DNA of 64,000 nt from Nephromyces sp. MM_2019 (taxonomy: Eukaryota > Apicomplexa > Aconoidasida > Nephromycida), in NCBI GenBank assembly GCA_015657535.1, contig JADHZB010002093.1:1-64000 (forward strand), read 5' to 3'. The notes under the pieces are model-generated. The model did no database searches. It saw only the letters and a program-made list of their open reading frames with translations, and was not told the DNA's origin. Made by a program: the position numbers and the translations under genes. Below, piece after piece: positions 48,972 through 62,507 of this stretch; position 1 is the stretch's first letter; the number at the start of each line of letters is the position of its first letter.

Positions 48972-49838
48972 AAGTAAATAAAATAACACCAGACATATTT
49001 TGCTAGCATGAGCAAACAGTCCGGCCACATCCATAAGGTATTCAGCCTTTCATTACGCCTCCAGAAAATATTGAGTCAGCAAGCACCAAGATATATAAAT
49101 ATTAAGCCAAAAAGCTCACGTCATCTATAATAAACGCAAACAGTATTAAGATTAATTCTTCTACGTATTAATTAAAGATTCAGCAATGCAGATATATTAT
49201 CTATTTTGTTTCAACATCATAACAATCAAGTTAGAGCACGAAATAAAATAACGAACATATATACCAATAATTATATCTGATTCTATAATAATATAATTTA
49301 TGAAAACAAAGCCATCAGCACTGAGAACAGCAGCTAGACAAGCCACTTATTAGCCACAACAAATTTCCCAAAATAGAAACTCAAAGTTTCTATACACTTG
49401 CAGGGTAAACTAGACTGTTTTATACCTCTCTATGTCCCCTTGGATAGTTCAGAATTATAAAAAAGTATTAAGCAGCAAAGAAACTATGCTAATAAAAAAA
49501 CAAAGGCGCATGCAATGTTCTAACAGTGGCTTATAAAATTAGCAGTGTGCCTGCAAGTTACTGCATTGAACAGAATCCTTTTTACTAACTGTACTACAAG
49601 GAAAAAATTTAGAATAAAGTATCATACCAAAAAAACTACGGCTGAGTTAGCCCCAAAATGTTTGTAGATATTAGTATAGCGAGCAGCCAAGAAGGCCATT
49701 TTTGTATATTTATCAAAGAATGCAGCAACAGGAGCTCAAATTATTTGATTTTCAAAGTAATTATAATTTTTTATTTCACGGACGATGAAACTATAAAGAA
49801 ATTTATTTTATTTTCTATCATTTCCTTATATGAAAACA

Positions 49839-51338
49839 TTAGAAGCCGGTTGAAATTTGCTTGGGAGGAATTCTATCCACCCACTGAAACCGTGACAACG
49901 GCCATAACCTCAGTAACACCTTGCCAACGATCAACCCTTGGCTTACAGAGCCATAATGACGGCTATCTCGGGATTTTCCTGAGGAGCAGTTGAAAAATCC
50001 ATTTTATAGCAGCGACAAAGTTTTGGAGCGACAGTATTGAAACCCAGCAAATTTTCTTCTTAAAATGAAATATAAATTTACCAAAATTTTTTGAAAAGCA
50101 CAAAGAAGCGGATTACTAGATAATACGATACAACTACAGGTAGCAATTAGTTCAGGTCTTGCTTGAAGTTACCCAACATCGATATGCAGTCAAAAATATG
50201 CTGCGAGAAATTTTCAATGGTATGTTCAGGCAGAAAATTTTCATAAGAAGTTCAAATATTATTCCTATATGAGAATGTATTCGACTATCAAGAAGTGTAC
50301 ATGGATCATAGTCCGATGAAAATATATAACTCACTAATATACCTGGATTGTCACCTTGCAACCAGACCCGACCAGGGGGGACGGAAACAATAGATTTGGC
50401 GGTTCCACCCGAAGTAACACATACGCTATCACCTGTGAAGCAAAATGGTACAAAGTCAGTGCACCGTATATACATAGCGTGTACAGATTATCATGTCATG
50501 AATTGATAGCAGTGTTACCATTTTTCATGAGAAATAAGAGTGAAAGCACCTAAAATAGGCCAAAGACGGAAAAACATGACTGATTAGCTTCCTCTTGAAA
50601 GCAGAGGATATTCTTCTCGCTGCGCCAACACGCGAAGATTCAATTTCCAACTCAACATTTTTTAAAAAGAAACACTGCATACATCTTACGGGGCTGGTTT
50701 AACTTAAGAGCAAGAGCCACATTGGATTCTTCAAACTACGTACCACTGACCTGCAATACCGATTACTCGCTTGCATATCCTGACATTGGGCTCCAATGGT
50801 GACACACAAATAACCACGTCTCCGCGTTTCAAACCAACGATACGATGTGTCAATCGCTCAAAAAGGATCAAATCTCCCTCAAATTTGAAGAGAGGCAACA
50901 TACTCGGTCCTTCTGCCTATGTACCAATGCAATAGTATGATACAATTAGCGGATGAAATGAAATAACTAATATATACTGAAAGTGCAAAAAGGTGCCGCA
51001 GTATCTGCAGATATGCAGCAAAAGGGCAGCATCTACAGCAAGGCATTCACTTTCAACAAGAAACATTCATCATGTCAGTGAAGTATGCGCATGGTATAAA
51101 TAGCCAAAATAAACCTAGCTTTATCGCAAAAAATAAGCTCACAATGACCCACCATACTAAAATCAAAAAGATATGTATGAGTTATGTGGATTATTCCCAT
51201 GACTTGCAGTAATCTCCAGAAAAACAATCCATTTTCCTTTAGCGTTTCCAATTTGAAGAAGAAACGTGCCTTAGGATAAAATGAGCTACGTTCCTTGCTG
51301 ATTACAGCAGATGCACGTCGTTGGATCCAGCTCAGCAT
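49839..51338 (-). CDS. Mitochondrial inner membrane protease-like signal peptidase I
   Basis: Four minus-strand exons, 51158-51338, 50751-50912, 50343-50432 and 49839-49978, agree in phase and give 190 residues (ATG 51338, TAA 49839-49841). S26 signal peptidase boxes are complete. GPSMLPLF carries the catalytic Ser64, FERLTHRIVGLKRGDVVICV the strand box, and CKRVIGIAGD the catalytic Lys108. VPPGRVWLQGDNP, then SRDSRHYGSVSQGLIVGKVL and LWPLSRF follow. The Ser/Lys order and the WLQGDN...DSR.YG spacing fit Imp1/Imp2, which trim intermembrane-space sorting signals. The N-terminus (MLSWIQRRASAVISKERSSF) is basic and hydroxylated, fitting mitochondrial import. A moderately hydrophobic stretch (LFFWRLLQVMGIIHI) precedes the catalytic Ser as in the family. 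Imp1 versus Imp2 cannot be decided by eye. Confidence 0.88.
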
Positions 51339-54300
51339 AGTATTGAGAAATGAAACTTTCTTCAAAGTTAGAATCCAATACTTAGCAGATCAAGGACAAG
51401 ATAATAGCATACTGTACACTAAGTGGGTACTGCACTCTTTTGTCTAGCTGTCGGAACAAATACCCTCAACGAATAGTTGACTTCCGTATATAGGGCATTA
51501 GGTAGCCCCAGAATGCGTATATCTGCATTTCAAAGCGCTATGGCAGTGGAAAATGTATCTTCAAGATGCAAACAAATAATCGAGGCATTGCCTAACTTTT
51601 CACCTGGGTGTAAAACGGTTTTAGCCGGAGAGCGACATTAATCATACCATGACACGAAGATGCCTAGTAAGGGCGATAAGAGGCCACAAAAATGATGGCA
51701 ATTTACCCTTAGCTATAACTCAGCGGCTCTGGTCTAAATTATTGTACCAACACCTCGCTATCCACAATTTAGACGTGACAGCAAGAGGGCCCTGAAAATT
51801 ACAGTCTTTAGCTTTAGCGAGGCTATGTCGTGGCGTATGCATCAACACTTAAGCTTGCGAATTATAAACTTTCATGGCATTCTGTGTAAAATATCTTACA
51901 GCATAGCAAAATTCTCTTCATCCTAACTGTATATGTTTTCCCATGAAATTTCGCACACTATTAGTGGAAAAGCCAATGACAGAGTTCATATATCAGCCTG
52001 GTGCCTTCAATTTCATTTTTTTTATGATACAGGCAGTGACTGACGCTTTCGCAAGTATTCGGCATCCGGCCTGAAACTAAGGTGGTAAGATAGTTAGCTG
52101 GCTTAAAGCGGATGCCTTCGATTCATAAATACATCTTGTTGCCAGTAGCTAGTTGATGATTCCACAAGCAGAGAAGTTTGGTTATAAATTTTCAATGAGC
52201 ACCAAGGTAAAATATCCAAAAAGTCAAATCAGGAAACATATTAACTTCATCACTGTGCATCGTGGATTGTACGGATTTGTAGTGAGATAATTCTTTGAAA
52301 TTGAAAAATAAACGTGGTATCAGCAAAAACCTAAGGATGAACTGTTATAATCGCCTTTGTCAACAAAGCTTTATTTTAGTTCGCAAGCAAATAGGTTTCT
52401 GTGTGCATTCGCAAGCGCCTGAGGGATGACCACATGTTTAAGATAAGAGGAGCATACTGCTTTCACGTAGCTCTCACACGGATTCATTAGGATTCATGCC
52501 AGCATGGGAAGTTGCCAAAATTTCAGTTTCAAATTTTCAGTATAGTTCCTTCGAATTGGCAGCGAGTATGCGATCCATTTACTTCAGCAGCCCCTCGCAG
52601 AGGTCGAGGGAAGTTATAATTCAGAAATTACATGAAAATAACTGTAGCGTAATGTTATGAACAGCTAGCAAACAAAATTTTCTAGATGTCATAGTGGCTT
52701 GCTGGGGGAAACCATGCCATGTGCACGTTTTCTATTAACCAACCTAGAGTATCCGGCTATTCGATTACATGGATCAGCCTCCAAGAATGCTAGCTAAAGA
52801 GGAATGACTCTAGTTTATGCGATCATGGCGAGAATCATTAGCCTAAGTGTCATCAAGTTTTATCAAAACCTTCGATAACCACAAGAATAATCAAAAAAAG
52901 AGTATTGCGCTTTCAGAAGTTGTTAGGTGAAGAAAACTGTCTTCCAAAAACTTTGATCCTCATTTAGGTTGGAGATACTACGTAGAATAATATGGACGTT
53001 CTGTGGCGATACCTCCGGTGAAAGTAGCCATAAACTGTAAAGACCCATTTTTGCTTTTAATTGCTAGATTGAGACTTGATACTCGAATTGTTACAATATA
53101 GCATAGATTTTCTCATACCTGAAAGTGTAGACGCATTTTTAAAATGTACTATATAGCAATTTGATAAACCTGATATTCTATTAAACTTTCTAGGAATATG
53201 CCGCTTTATTGGTAAGTAATGCACTACAATTGATGCATGAGACGGAACGCTGCGATACAAATTTCCCTCAAAGTAATACCCAAAGTTATGATTTTTAGCA
53301 TTATTACTGGGAGAAGCTTCGGTTTTTACCACAATTTAGACATAGGTGACAATTGATTTCTTTATTTTAAAGGTTCCTTGGCTACTCCTATAAGCTTAGC
53401 TGGGCCATATTTTCATTGAAACAAAAACACTTTGAAAGGTTCTTAGCACCGGCGCAAAAAAATTTTATTTAAAGGTCTTTTTATAGCTTCTTAAAAGTAA
53501 GGCGTTTCCCGATTAACTAGGATAGACATATACAATGGAATTTGAGTGCTTAACTAGCATTGCAAAAGATGGAACAATGGAGACAGGTTGCGACAATGTA
53601 TTGTTCATCATAAATAAGATATGGGTACTTGGCAAAATATTTGAGCAACATCCTTGCAGGACTAACAAGACTACAATAATTTGAATTTTTTGGCCTCGTG
53701 CCTTGCAAAGTGGCGAGCTTATATAAGCTTTGTTTGCATTTTATCCAGAAAGCCATTTTTGGCTCCACCATTTGTAGCTGCATAAAACTCGCATCGTGTA
53801 AACGTATTTATTACTCTTTTTTATGAGCTAGCATACACACTAGGTATATGCAACCGTAGCTGACAATGAATGAAGTCCCTATATAACGAGCAAGACATGC
53901 CGTAATGCAAACTATGGCTGCATAAATTAAATTGGTAAGCCAAGCAAATATTTTGCTGCGGCTACGCATAGGGTATTTGAGATACGCATTTTTAAGCTAC
54001 AGCAACTGGTGTTAGGTACGCAAAAAGCGCACATTGCATACCTAAGCATGACAAAGTTATTCTTCACGGAGAAACAGCCCGCAAAGACCCTACTTTATTT
54101 ATATTAAGCAAAGAAAAAGTCACTTGCCTGGTATTACAATAGTTTCCTGATGTTTCTGCCTGCTTTCTGCTGATAAAAAGTAAAGTCTTACCTGTTTTCA
54201 CATAGTTTCATTTCTTCGCGAAACTAACACCTTCCATTCCTTTTATGTGAAACAGGAATCATTACAAGTGAATTAAAACAAAAATTCTTTAAAGTTGCCA

Positions 54301-56960
54301 TATAGACTTTGAAGTATTATTAAAAAGCAAAAATCCACTCACCAGAAACAGTGAGATTATGAACGAAAACGATCATAGCTTCAGGGTCCTAGATATTTAT
54401 GGAAGTACTATGCATACTAGAAAACGTAGTAAAGAAACTATCCAATATAGACCTACAACTCCAAGGGAGCAGTAATTCTATCTTTTGGAATTTCTGATAA
54501 GTATTCCTTCCCACTGGAGCTAACCATTTTCGTATTATTTGATGCTGCGCTTACTCCTGTGATATAGTAGCCCGTGTATCAAAAACTTTTTCCAGCAAAC
54601 AAAGTATTTAATGAAACATTCTTCTAGGTTTAGTTGTGTAGCATTACCATGTTTAATAATGAACCGTGTTAGTTTGCAACTTTCACATTTACCTGTATTT
54701 TTCAAGGGAATATGAGCTATTACTAACAGAATCACAATTCACGTATTTCTACGATAAAAATGGGTCAGCACATTTCATAAAGTTTCTACCAGGCTTATTA
54801 AAATTACTGCATTTTTCTTACTTTGAAATGTAAAAGAATCTTTGCTTTATGAAGAAGCTACATACGCGTCACTTTATTTAAAGGATAATCATTGTGCTAT
54901 TACTTGTGCAACGCTTCCGAGCTACCGCTCTAAAATTTTTGATGTCTTTGTGGAGAACCCATAAAAGCTGATCCCAGTATGTGTATCATTGTGCCTCGGC
55001 AAGACTATGAGAGTCACTTTCAGGTACATCAGGACTTGAGGTTTTTTCATACAAGACTTTTTCGGATTTTGTCGTGCCCATTCTTGCTCCTCACATACTA
55101 TATGGGACTATTATTTTATAGTTGTTAGTAACGGAATGATGATTGCCGAACTGTATCCTGGACTTGCGCAGCGACCTCGTATAGCGCTTAACTTTACATG
55201 AAGTACTATGTGCTTGATCAGCAACAGCTATCCTAATCTCTCTACTCGCCAGAAAAAAATTTGTGCTTCCTGAGGCTTAGGATGCACAGCAGCATAATAT
55301 TCTCAACATAATAATAATTATAGCGTACGAAGGTAGGTAGATACATCTAGAAGAGCAAGAGCAGAGGTGGCATAGTTCTATGTTAGATGAAATATTTTTT
55401 TGCTGCTCATATATTAATTTGCGGGCGACTGTAGTGAAGGACACAATAGCGTGACGAAAGGACCATGTTACAAGAGCATTGTAGCGTTCAGCTTATGCGT
55501 GATTCTCCGTTTTCAAGGTTATCATTAGTACACCTCATTACTGAAGCTACAAAATATTCATCTGCTAACTATAGAGGTACGCTTCAAGCCAAGAACTTTT
55601 TGAAAATGTCAAATAGTCCCAATTTAGAGCTAGTGAGTAGCTTGATAATGCTCAGGCTTCCGTGGAAGCTCACTAACTTGAAAACCATGAGAGTATAACT
55701 TTGGTAGGAAATACGGTTTCCTGCGTATGGTTTCCAGTTTGTTAGGCAGTTCAGGGGGAGTTTTTCCTACTATCTCGCGCAGCGAGCATAGCAGCATCAC
55801 TCCCCACGGGTACTACGGCTGATGAAAAGCATAATTTTAAGCAACGCATGTAATGGAATTTGAGACGCTGCTCTGTAGCGTCTAAATATCACTTGTTCGG
55901 TATGCTAGGCAGTACATCACTACTAATTCCAGGCAGCTCGCAATCAGAGATATATATATTCTTCTTTCTTGGGCATAGATTATTTCATTATCCCAAATTT
56001 TGTCAAGAGATAGCATGATGTCGATAAAAGACACCCCCGTTTATCTTCAACCATACTTCGAAGGTATCTCTGCCGATTGTATCATACTAGCTAGTGGCTG
56101 AAGAACAAAAATGCGTCAACTTCATAGTCCGTAAAAGAAATTTTCAGTGCCCTAGGATTTATTTTGAATTATTCAAAATACGAAACTGTGAGGATCAGAG
56201 CGCTACCGCTGGTATTATCGTTTTTGCACCCATTAAGTTTAAACTTGAAACTAAGCTTATGCATGAGATTTAGTATTTAAGTCGAACAATAGAAACATCC
56301 ACCGTGCATAATGCTCCGAGAGGCGGTGCTTCCTTATAATATTGCCTTAGCCGCTAGTACCCGTAAAAAACTAGAGCTAGAAGGAAAACCAAGATAATGC
56401 ATTATGTTTTGGGTTTACAAAAATTCTGTCAATGTGAAGAAGTTGTTCAATTGGGTAAATCTTTACGATATGACCAGTTGAAAAATAGCCGTAATATACA
56501 GCCTGATCGAGGAAAGATTCTTCAGCACGACCTGGTGCCATGAAATAAATGTGAACTTACGCAGCTCTTTTTTAACTAGAAAATGTTTAGCTCAAAAACT
56601 TGAGTGCTATTTCACTCAAAGCTTGCTTATATAAGGGCTTTTTGATCCCGATTGCACCCATATTTCATTTCATTGTCTGAAGTTGTTCCTTTGGCTGCTT
56701 TTCATTGGAATATTCGAGTTGGGTATATGCGCACGTAACATCTTTCACAAGGCTTAGTTATTGAACGCTACCCGGCTCCTCATGCTGCGCGCTGCTTGTA
56801 GAAAAAAGTAATTAACTTGTGATGAACCTTAGTGTTGGAATGAAAAATTCTTTTTTTCGATTTATGTATCAAGTCAAATGCTAAGTACTCATCATGGTAT
56901 AGCCAAGTGCAGCCTTCTTTTTCTCACAGTCGCATTTGTTTTTTGCCCGCTTTTTTCCAG
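51339..56960. other. Long region without a supported gene
   Basis: About 5.6 kb. Minus-strand frames at 53057-53332, 53550-53783 and 54535-54735 and a plus-strand ATG frame at 55465-55698 were inspected. None has a motif, and none can be linked to a second exon in phase. Base composition is balanced with no clear strand skew, which argues for intergenic DNA, possibly with distant regulatory sequence for the flanking genes. Confidence 0.4.
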
Positions 56961-57596
56961 AGGGGTCGAACGTTACCTATACAGGAGAACATGTGAAGGT
57001 AAAGTATTTAACATGAAATTGGTATGAGCCTTTTGGCATCGCGGATTTGGTGCTTATATTTCGTTTAGTGTCTGAAGGCTCTTAGCTATCAGGGAGGCAC
57101 CAGGCGTTCGCGGTGAGGCAAACCTGTGAACTTTTCTGATGGCTACAGGTTTAATGGGCAAACAAGCGGAGATACCACTAAATGGTAAGATTGCATCAAA
57201 GTACCAAGACTTTGTGACATGAATAGTCTTCTTGTCAGCTAATTTTTTTTTTTTGCTGGCCGAATCTCCTGCTTTATTCTGTTTGCTCTTTTCACTTTGA
57301 ATTGCTTTTAGTTTATGAAAAAGGTGGCTTTAAGTAAAATTGCTCCCAGTAGTTAAAACGGCTTTCACCCTCGCCAAACTTAGATGATTTAACATCACGA
57401 CTGATTTCACTTTTGCTATCATACCTTGCTTCCCTCCTATAAATTTATTCTATAACATTTGGCTTTTGAGCTTTACATCATGAGTTTGTAGCCACAGTAC
57501 TTATCAGGCAGCGCTACTCGTCAATCATTTGGGGTTAAGAAGCTTTTTCGCTTGTAGGCTTAATCAGAAATTCATAAAGTTATTCCATGCTCTCAG
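56961..57596 (+). CDS. Small plus-strand exons upstream of the AP2 gene
   Basis: Four exon-like segments with good T-rich acceptors agree in phase: 56961-56998 (GVERYLYRRTCE), 57149-57184 (LMGKQAEIPLN), 57312-57333 (YEKGGFK) and 57498-57596 (TYQAALLVNHLGLRSFFACR in the joined frame). In a different frame the last segment reads RQSFGVKKLFRL, which resembles the third strand and turn of an AP2 domain. These may be the 5' part of the AP2 gene or a separate short gene. The connection to 57845 is not established, because a stop codon directly precedes that ATG. Confidence 0.35.
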
Positions 57597-57844
57597 GTAG
57601 GAATAAGACCAAGATGCTTTATGCTGGGTTCCATCCCATGCAGATTTTAGCACTCTAAACTGAACTGTACAGGTGCCAGATATTTTGACTAATAGAGGAG
57701 CAAGCTGCCCTTAATATGGTATTGCTCTTATGTGAACTCCATAGTTTAATTTAACACTTAATGTTGAACTGTGGCAGCACTGGCACATCAGTATGAAATT
57801 ATATATTTATACTTGCCCGGGATAAGTTTCACAGTTATTACTAA

Positions 57845-60554
57845 ATGGTTGACGTAATGACAGCTTTGCAAAAAGATAAGTTTAACAGATGTTGGGATAC
57901 GGGTGATACATTTTACCACTCTAATCCCACACAATTAAATTATTCGGCAATAGAAGCGGAGGTTAGCTTTTATGTCCGTTACCTAGTTTGTGTGACGGAT
58001 TCATTGGATCAACTGGATGCCTTAGCAATTTTGACCTTTGTTCTACAACTTTTTGGTATAGAGTCTTCAAAGGAGATTGAAGCATTCACCTTTTTTCATT
58101 GGGATAAAGTCTGCGAGGAAATCACGAAATACTGCTGCAGTGTATGCGCCGCAGGAGAAGAGGAGTCTTTTTTTCTGCGCAAGATTTATATGGACGTTCC
58201 TATACTGAAAGATGCCTTATTAGAAGCGGCTGAAAGGCGAGAGGCTGCCAAACTTTTCATAGAAGTTGCAGATTTCTTTAAGCAGCATCCATCCAAGGAA
58301 TTAGCAACTTATTCCCCGAAAAGGCAGAGCATTTTTAAAGAACGGGAATTAAATAGTCCCCTTGAAGAGAATTTCCTCAACCTGGATAAAAAAAAACAGG
58401 ATTTTTCCTATGGTAGAAATGGTGTATACAAGCGAGGCACTCTTATATTAAACTTAGATTTAGTTAATAAAAGCATTTCTAGTGGGCTCAACTATTTCCC
58501 CGTTGGCTTATTCTCTAGCTACTCTGATAAAGTTCCTGCAAAAAAAGAAAATATTTGTGAAGTAGATGCAAGTTTTCAAAGCACTGCTAACAAGCAAGTT
58601 TCTAAGGCTGCAAGAAAAGACCTTCAGGAAGCTCCTAATAATTATACTAGTGTTTCTCATGAGAAGTACTCCTCGGCTCTGGCTGACTTGGATGCCCCTG
58701 TTGGGGTGCGTTTCTGCATTCGAACGAATCGTTGGGTTGCTCAAGGTGTAGTAGACCACCAAAAACATACCAGGCATTTTGGTGTGAAACGTTGGGGATT
58801 CAAAGGTGCCAAGAAACAGGCGATTCGTTTTAGGAAGAAGGTTGAGAAGATGCGACGCTCCAAGGCTGGTAAGGAAGGGGAGGGTGCTATCTATAGATTG
58901 CTCACTTTTCTATAAGCGACAAAAAATGTACCAGAAGATAAACTAGATTTTTGAAGATTTATGATTCAGTGTCAAATCATTGGGGTTGAATTAAAAAATC
59001 TAGCTGGTAGTATGGCTGCCCATTTTTTCAAGCTTGCATTTTTGGAGGAAGAATGTTGACCACGAGCTTTTTCTCCGTAGGAAGTTTATAAGTAATGATG
59101 CCTTGGATTTGTTTTTTTGAAGCTACAGCAATGATTTATAAAAATAACTCCTCATTTCAATGTCCTTTAATTTTAGTATATGTTAGTTTAAATTCAATAA
59201 TCTCGCGAGAAGGCCAATCTTTAAAAAAATAAGCCTGTTATTTGCATAATACTGCTAGTTTAGCCGTTTGGGAGTATTACTGCTCTGAGTTGTCTAATCA
59301 AATCCTTGGGCCATACTTACTTTATGGCAGAAAAAATGCGCAGCTTGAATAATTTTATCGCTGCATGCAATGATTACGGCTATGCTATTTCACTTTACTT
59401 TCAACACGGTGGTCGCGGGCAATTTTTGTTTGCAAAGGAAGCTAGGTGGTTATTGATGGCAAATGAGCCGAAAATGATATTGGTTTATATTAAGTTGATG
59501 TGATTTTCTTAATTGTGTGAATAGAAGAATTATGCTTTAAATTTAGGTTAGAAAATTAATCCGGGATTCTATAAACGTATTTTTTCATGAAATATCTTAA
59601 GATATACTATACTGAAATTCATGTATAAATTAATGAAATGCTTGCTGTCTGGTAAAAAAAGCTACCAGCAAAAATATTTAGATTACATAAATTTAATATA
59701 CTCGAGGGGGTAATGTAGCTTGCGCGTGAGTTTAAACAAATTTTTTTTTCTGTTCGACTACCTGTTTTGACTTTTTTAGTTTTCATGCAGCATTCAAAAT
59801 AATATCTTCTTTAACCAGTAAGGCTGGGGTTATGAAAGAAAATGTGATGTAAAAATTTTCGTAAGATTGCTTGTCTCTTTAGTATTATTTTATCTATTTT
59901 CCTACGATATTTATACTCCATCCTATTAGGTTAATTTTTATTTGCGATACCACACCATTTATTACTGGTACGAAGCCTATTAGTATGTGGCTAGTAACTT
60001 GTATAGGCCTGTTCAAAATACTGTGCTCAGCATCCAGTATAGGGATCATCGTTGCGTAATCTGCTTATTATTTTTCCTCATTATAACAAAATATTGTGCC
60101 TCTTTTCATTTTCATGGCTACTAATCTTACACATTCTACAAAATGTACTTACTTGCATCACAATGATTCAGTAATGTGAAAGCAGTTTTAGCAACCATAC
60201 CATGCTCGACTATGAGGGATAATATATTTACAAAAGAGGCCGGTAATCCATTGGTTATTTAGTAGTTATGCTGTGCTTTCTGATGCAGAGCCTACTGAAG
60301 TTACCACTCGCCAGTTGGAATCTGCATCTCAGGATAGGACTGAAAGATCAAGCGAGAGCCATGACTTATCTGATAGCATCACATTCGATACTAATACGGA
60401 GCAGGATAACAAAATCACTTTTAGTTTTCCATCAAGATCTATTTCGTTATTTCCAGCAGCAAACTCATCCCCCTTTATGGATAATGAGCCTCCATCACCA
60501 GATTATGCTTTACTAGCGCTGATAAGAAAGCCTTCGATAAAGGGTAAAAAGTGA
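57845..60554 (+). CDS. ApiAP2-type DNA-binding protein
   Basis: An ATG directly after an in-frame TAA opens a 356-codon frame ending at 58915. Residues about 285-335 form an AP2 domain: VGVRFCIRTNRWVAQGVVDH, then TRHFGVKRWGFKGAKKQAIR and FRKKVE. The order is the RW.A strand, the F.VK..GF..A turn, then the helix. ApiAP2 proteins are the main sequence-specific transcription factors of apicomplexans. The N-terminal about 170 residues (VSFYVRYLVCVTDSLDQLDA, DALLEAAERREAAKLFIEVA) are helical and unrecognised; the ACDC domain is not apparent. A strong GTAAGG donor near 58869, just after the AP2 helix, could splice in phase to 59331 (EKMRSLNNFIAACNDYGYAI). A terminal exon at 60289-60554 (PPSPDYALLALIRKPS, stop) may follow. 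The 356-residue form and the spliced form are alternatives. Confidence 0.82.
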
Positions 60555-62507
60555 ATTCAATAATTCTTGGTTGCTCATGGTCATAACAAAACGCTTTACA
60601 TCGAGGCTAAAAGACGGGGTATTTAGTGAATACGCGGTTTTCCTTCTTTATAAAAATGCTTTTTGCGAAAACTATTCAATAAATAAAGGTAAATATTTAG
60701 ATAGTAATCTAGAGTATTACCATCTACTTGTGGTTTTTTCTTTCTTAATGATGTAATGGTAAAACTAAATGCGAAAAGTATAATCAAAGCTTAGTACATG
60801 AAGAGGGCAAGATTGACTGAATTTGATATGGCCTATCAGTACGGTGTAGATTTCATGGTAATAAATAGCATTTCAACAGTTCTCCGAGGGGTTATGAACG
60901 GAAGTCGCATGGCTTTGTTATGTTGCATCAGCAGAAGCTGGAATCATAACTCATGATCATACCGAAAAAAATTGTTTTACTGAGAAAAAGATTGTACTCC
61001 ACTAATGAAAGTAGTGGCCATTGTTCAGCGAACGGTGCTTTTTGAATCACGTATTTGTGGTATAAGTTTAGCCACTTTGTGATAAATCTTTACAATAGTA
61101 AACTCACATGAAGTAGCTTCGTTGTGACTTTAGTGGTGCGTTCTTAAAGGAACAATAACTTTCGATAAAAGTTTGCATAGCAAGTAGTGCGTGCAAATAG
61201 TGGTGAAATTGGATAAATTGAGCCATCCTGAATTTACCCGAAGAAAGTGTGTTATGTGCTTCTAGATTCTTATATGACGCTACATAACTCTAGGTTTCTT
61301 ATAAAAATCTAACTGTAAGTCATGAACCGGTCCATCGTGCATGGAAGCAAGTGCTATCCTCTCGGCGGATACCGTAGATAACAAGAACTAAAAAAAATTG
61401 TATAGCAAACTGTCTTCTTAAGAAGTGGCTGGTCGAAAAATTTTATTCAGCACATCATCTTGCCGCGGTGATGGTACCTCGTTGAAAACTTATAAATAAT
61501 CTCTAAACTGATAAGGCGTTGCTTATCCATCCCATGTTCCTTTTTTGGTTACATCTTTCGATAGGACAGTGCCGCTGCAATCGGTAACTTAGCTATCAAT
61601 AATTTCCCGTGATAAGCAGAGTTATGAAATAGGATAGACTGTTCATATAGCCTTGCCAATTTTTTCATTTCTGCTTATTATCCTGGGCGTCTGACAGTCT
61701 TTATGCGATCTTTTTAGTTTCATTGGGTGAAAGAAAAAGACCTGAAAGCGAAATGACATAGTCACGGCATAAAATTAAAAAAAATTTGTCATAAATTAGT
61801 TTAGTTGTCATTTTCAATGTTTTTGGTGTCAAAAATGCCATTGACACTAGTTAAAAAAACTAGCTGGAACACGCAGATGTACACCTTAAAGGAGGTGCCC
61901 ATATGATATCAGGTGGTGCTTGACTGCCTAGCTAAGCGTGTGGCGGCCCCCTTACCTCACTCAACTCACTAAGGAGTTTTTTCTAGATTTTCAGCGCAGC
62001 GGTACTTACTCAAATGCGGTATGGCTTCCCAGTTGCTCCATTTTCTATAGCATAGCTGCAAGCAGTCAGTTTGCGCCGTTCATGAACTAGTTCCGGGGCA
62101 CTTGAAAATCGCTTCTAGAGATTACCTTGCAAAATAGTGGGGATGCACCACAAGAATCCATCTGACCGGTGGACGACGAGTAGAATCTTTTTCAAAAACA
62201 TGAAGCTAAGGAAGCAAGTATAATATATTGCCTGGCTCTCTTCGGGTACTCTAAGTGGGGAAACCTTATAAGCAACTCTAACTTTTTTAAAAGCACGCAC
62301 AGCAGAAAGTTGCCCCAATTTTGCCGGGTCCTACACAGCGAAGCCAATAAGGCGATTTCCAAAGTAGTGGCAGTTTCGTAACAGTACTAACCCTACTCTT
62401 CGGGTACAGCAAAATAGAGAACCTTCTCTTGAATGGGCAAGTGCTCGCCACTGCATAGAAAGTTCTAGTAGCCCGGATGCGCCTGGGGCTGGTAGCTGCT
62501 TTCTTAC
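60555..62507. other. No supported gene
   Basis: A plus-strand frame at 60571-60756 starts from TTG and could hold a small exon ending at GTAAAT, but it has no acceptor. Minus-strand frames at 62115-62450 lie downstream of the unknown gene below and may include its 3' exons; at least three frames are open there and I could not choose. A 12-bp phrase GTACCCGAAGAG occurs twice on the minus strand, near 62250 and 62400. Confidence 0.35.

Noticed and set aside
49658..49993. Plus-strand 111-codon frame
   Set aside because: It is antisense to the last exon of the signal peptidase gene.
58508..58777. Minus-strand and alternative plus-strand frames over the AP2 exon
   Set aside because: They overlap the AP2 coding frame, which carries a recognisable domain.
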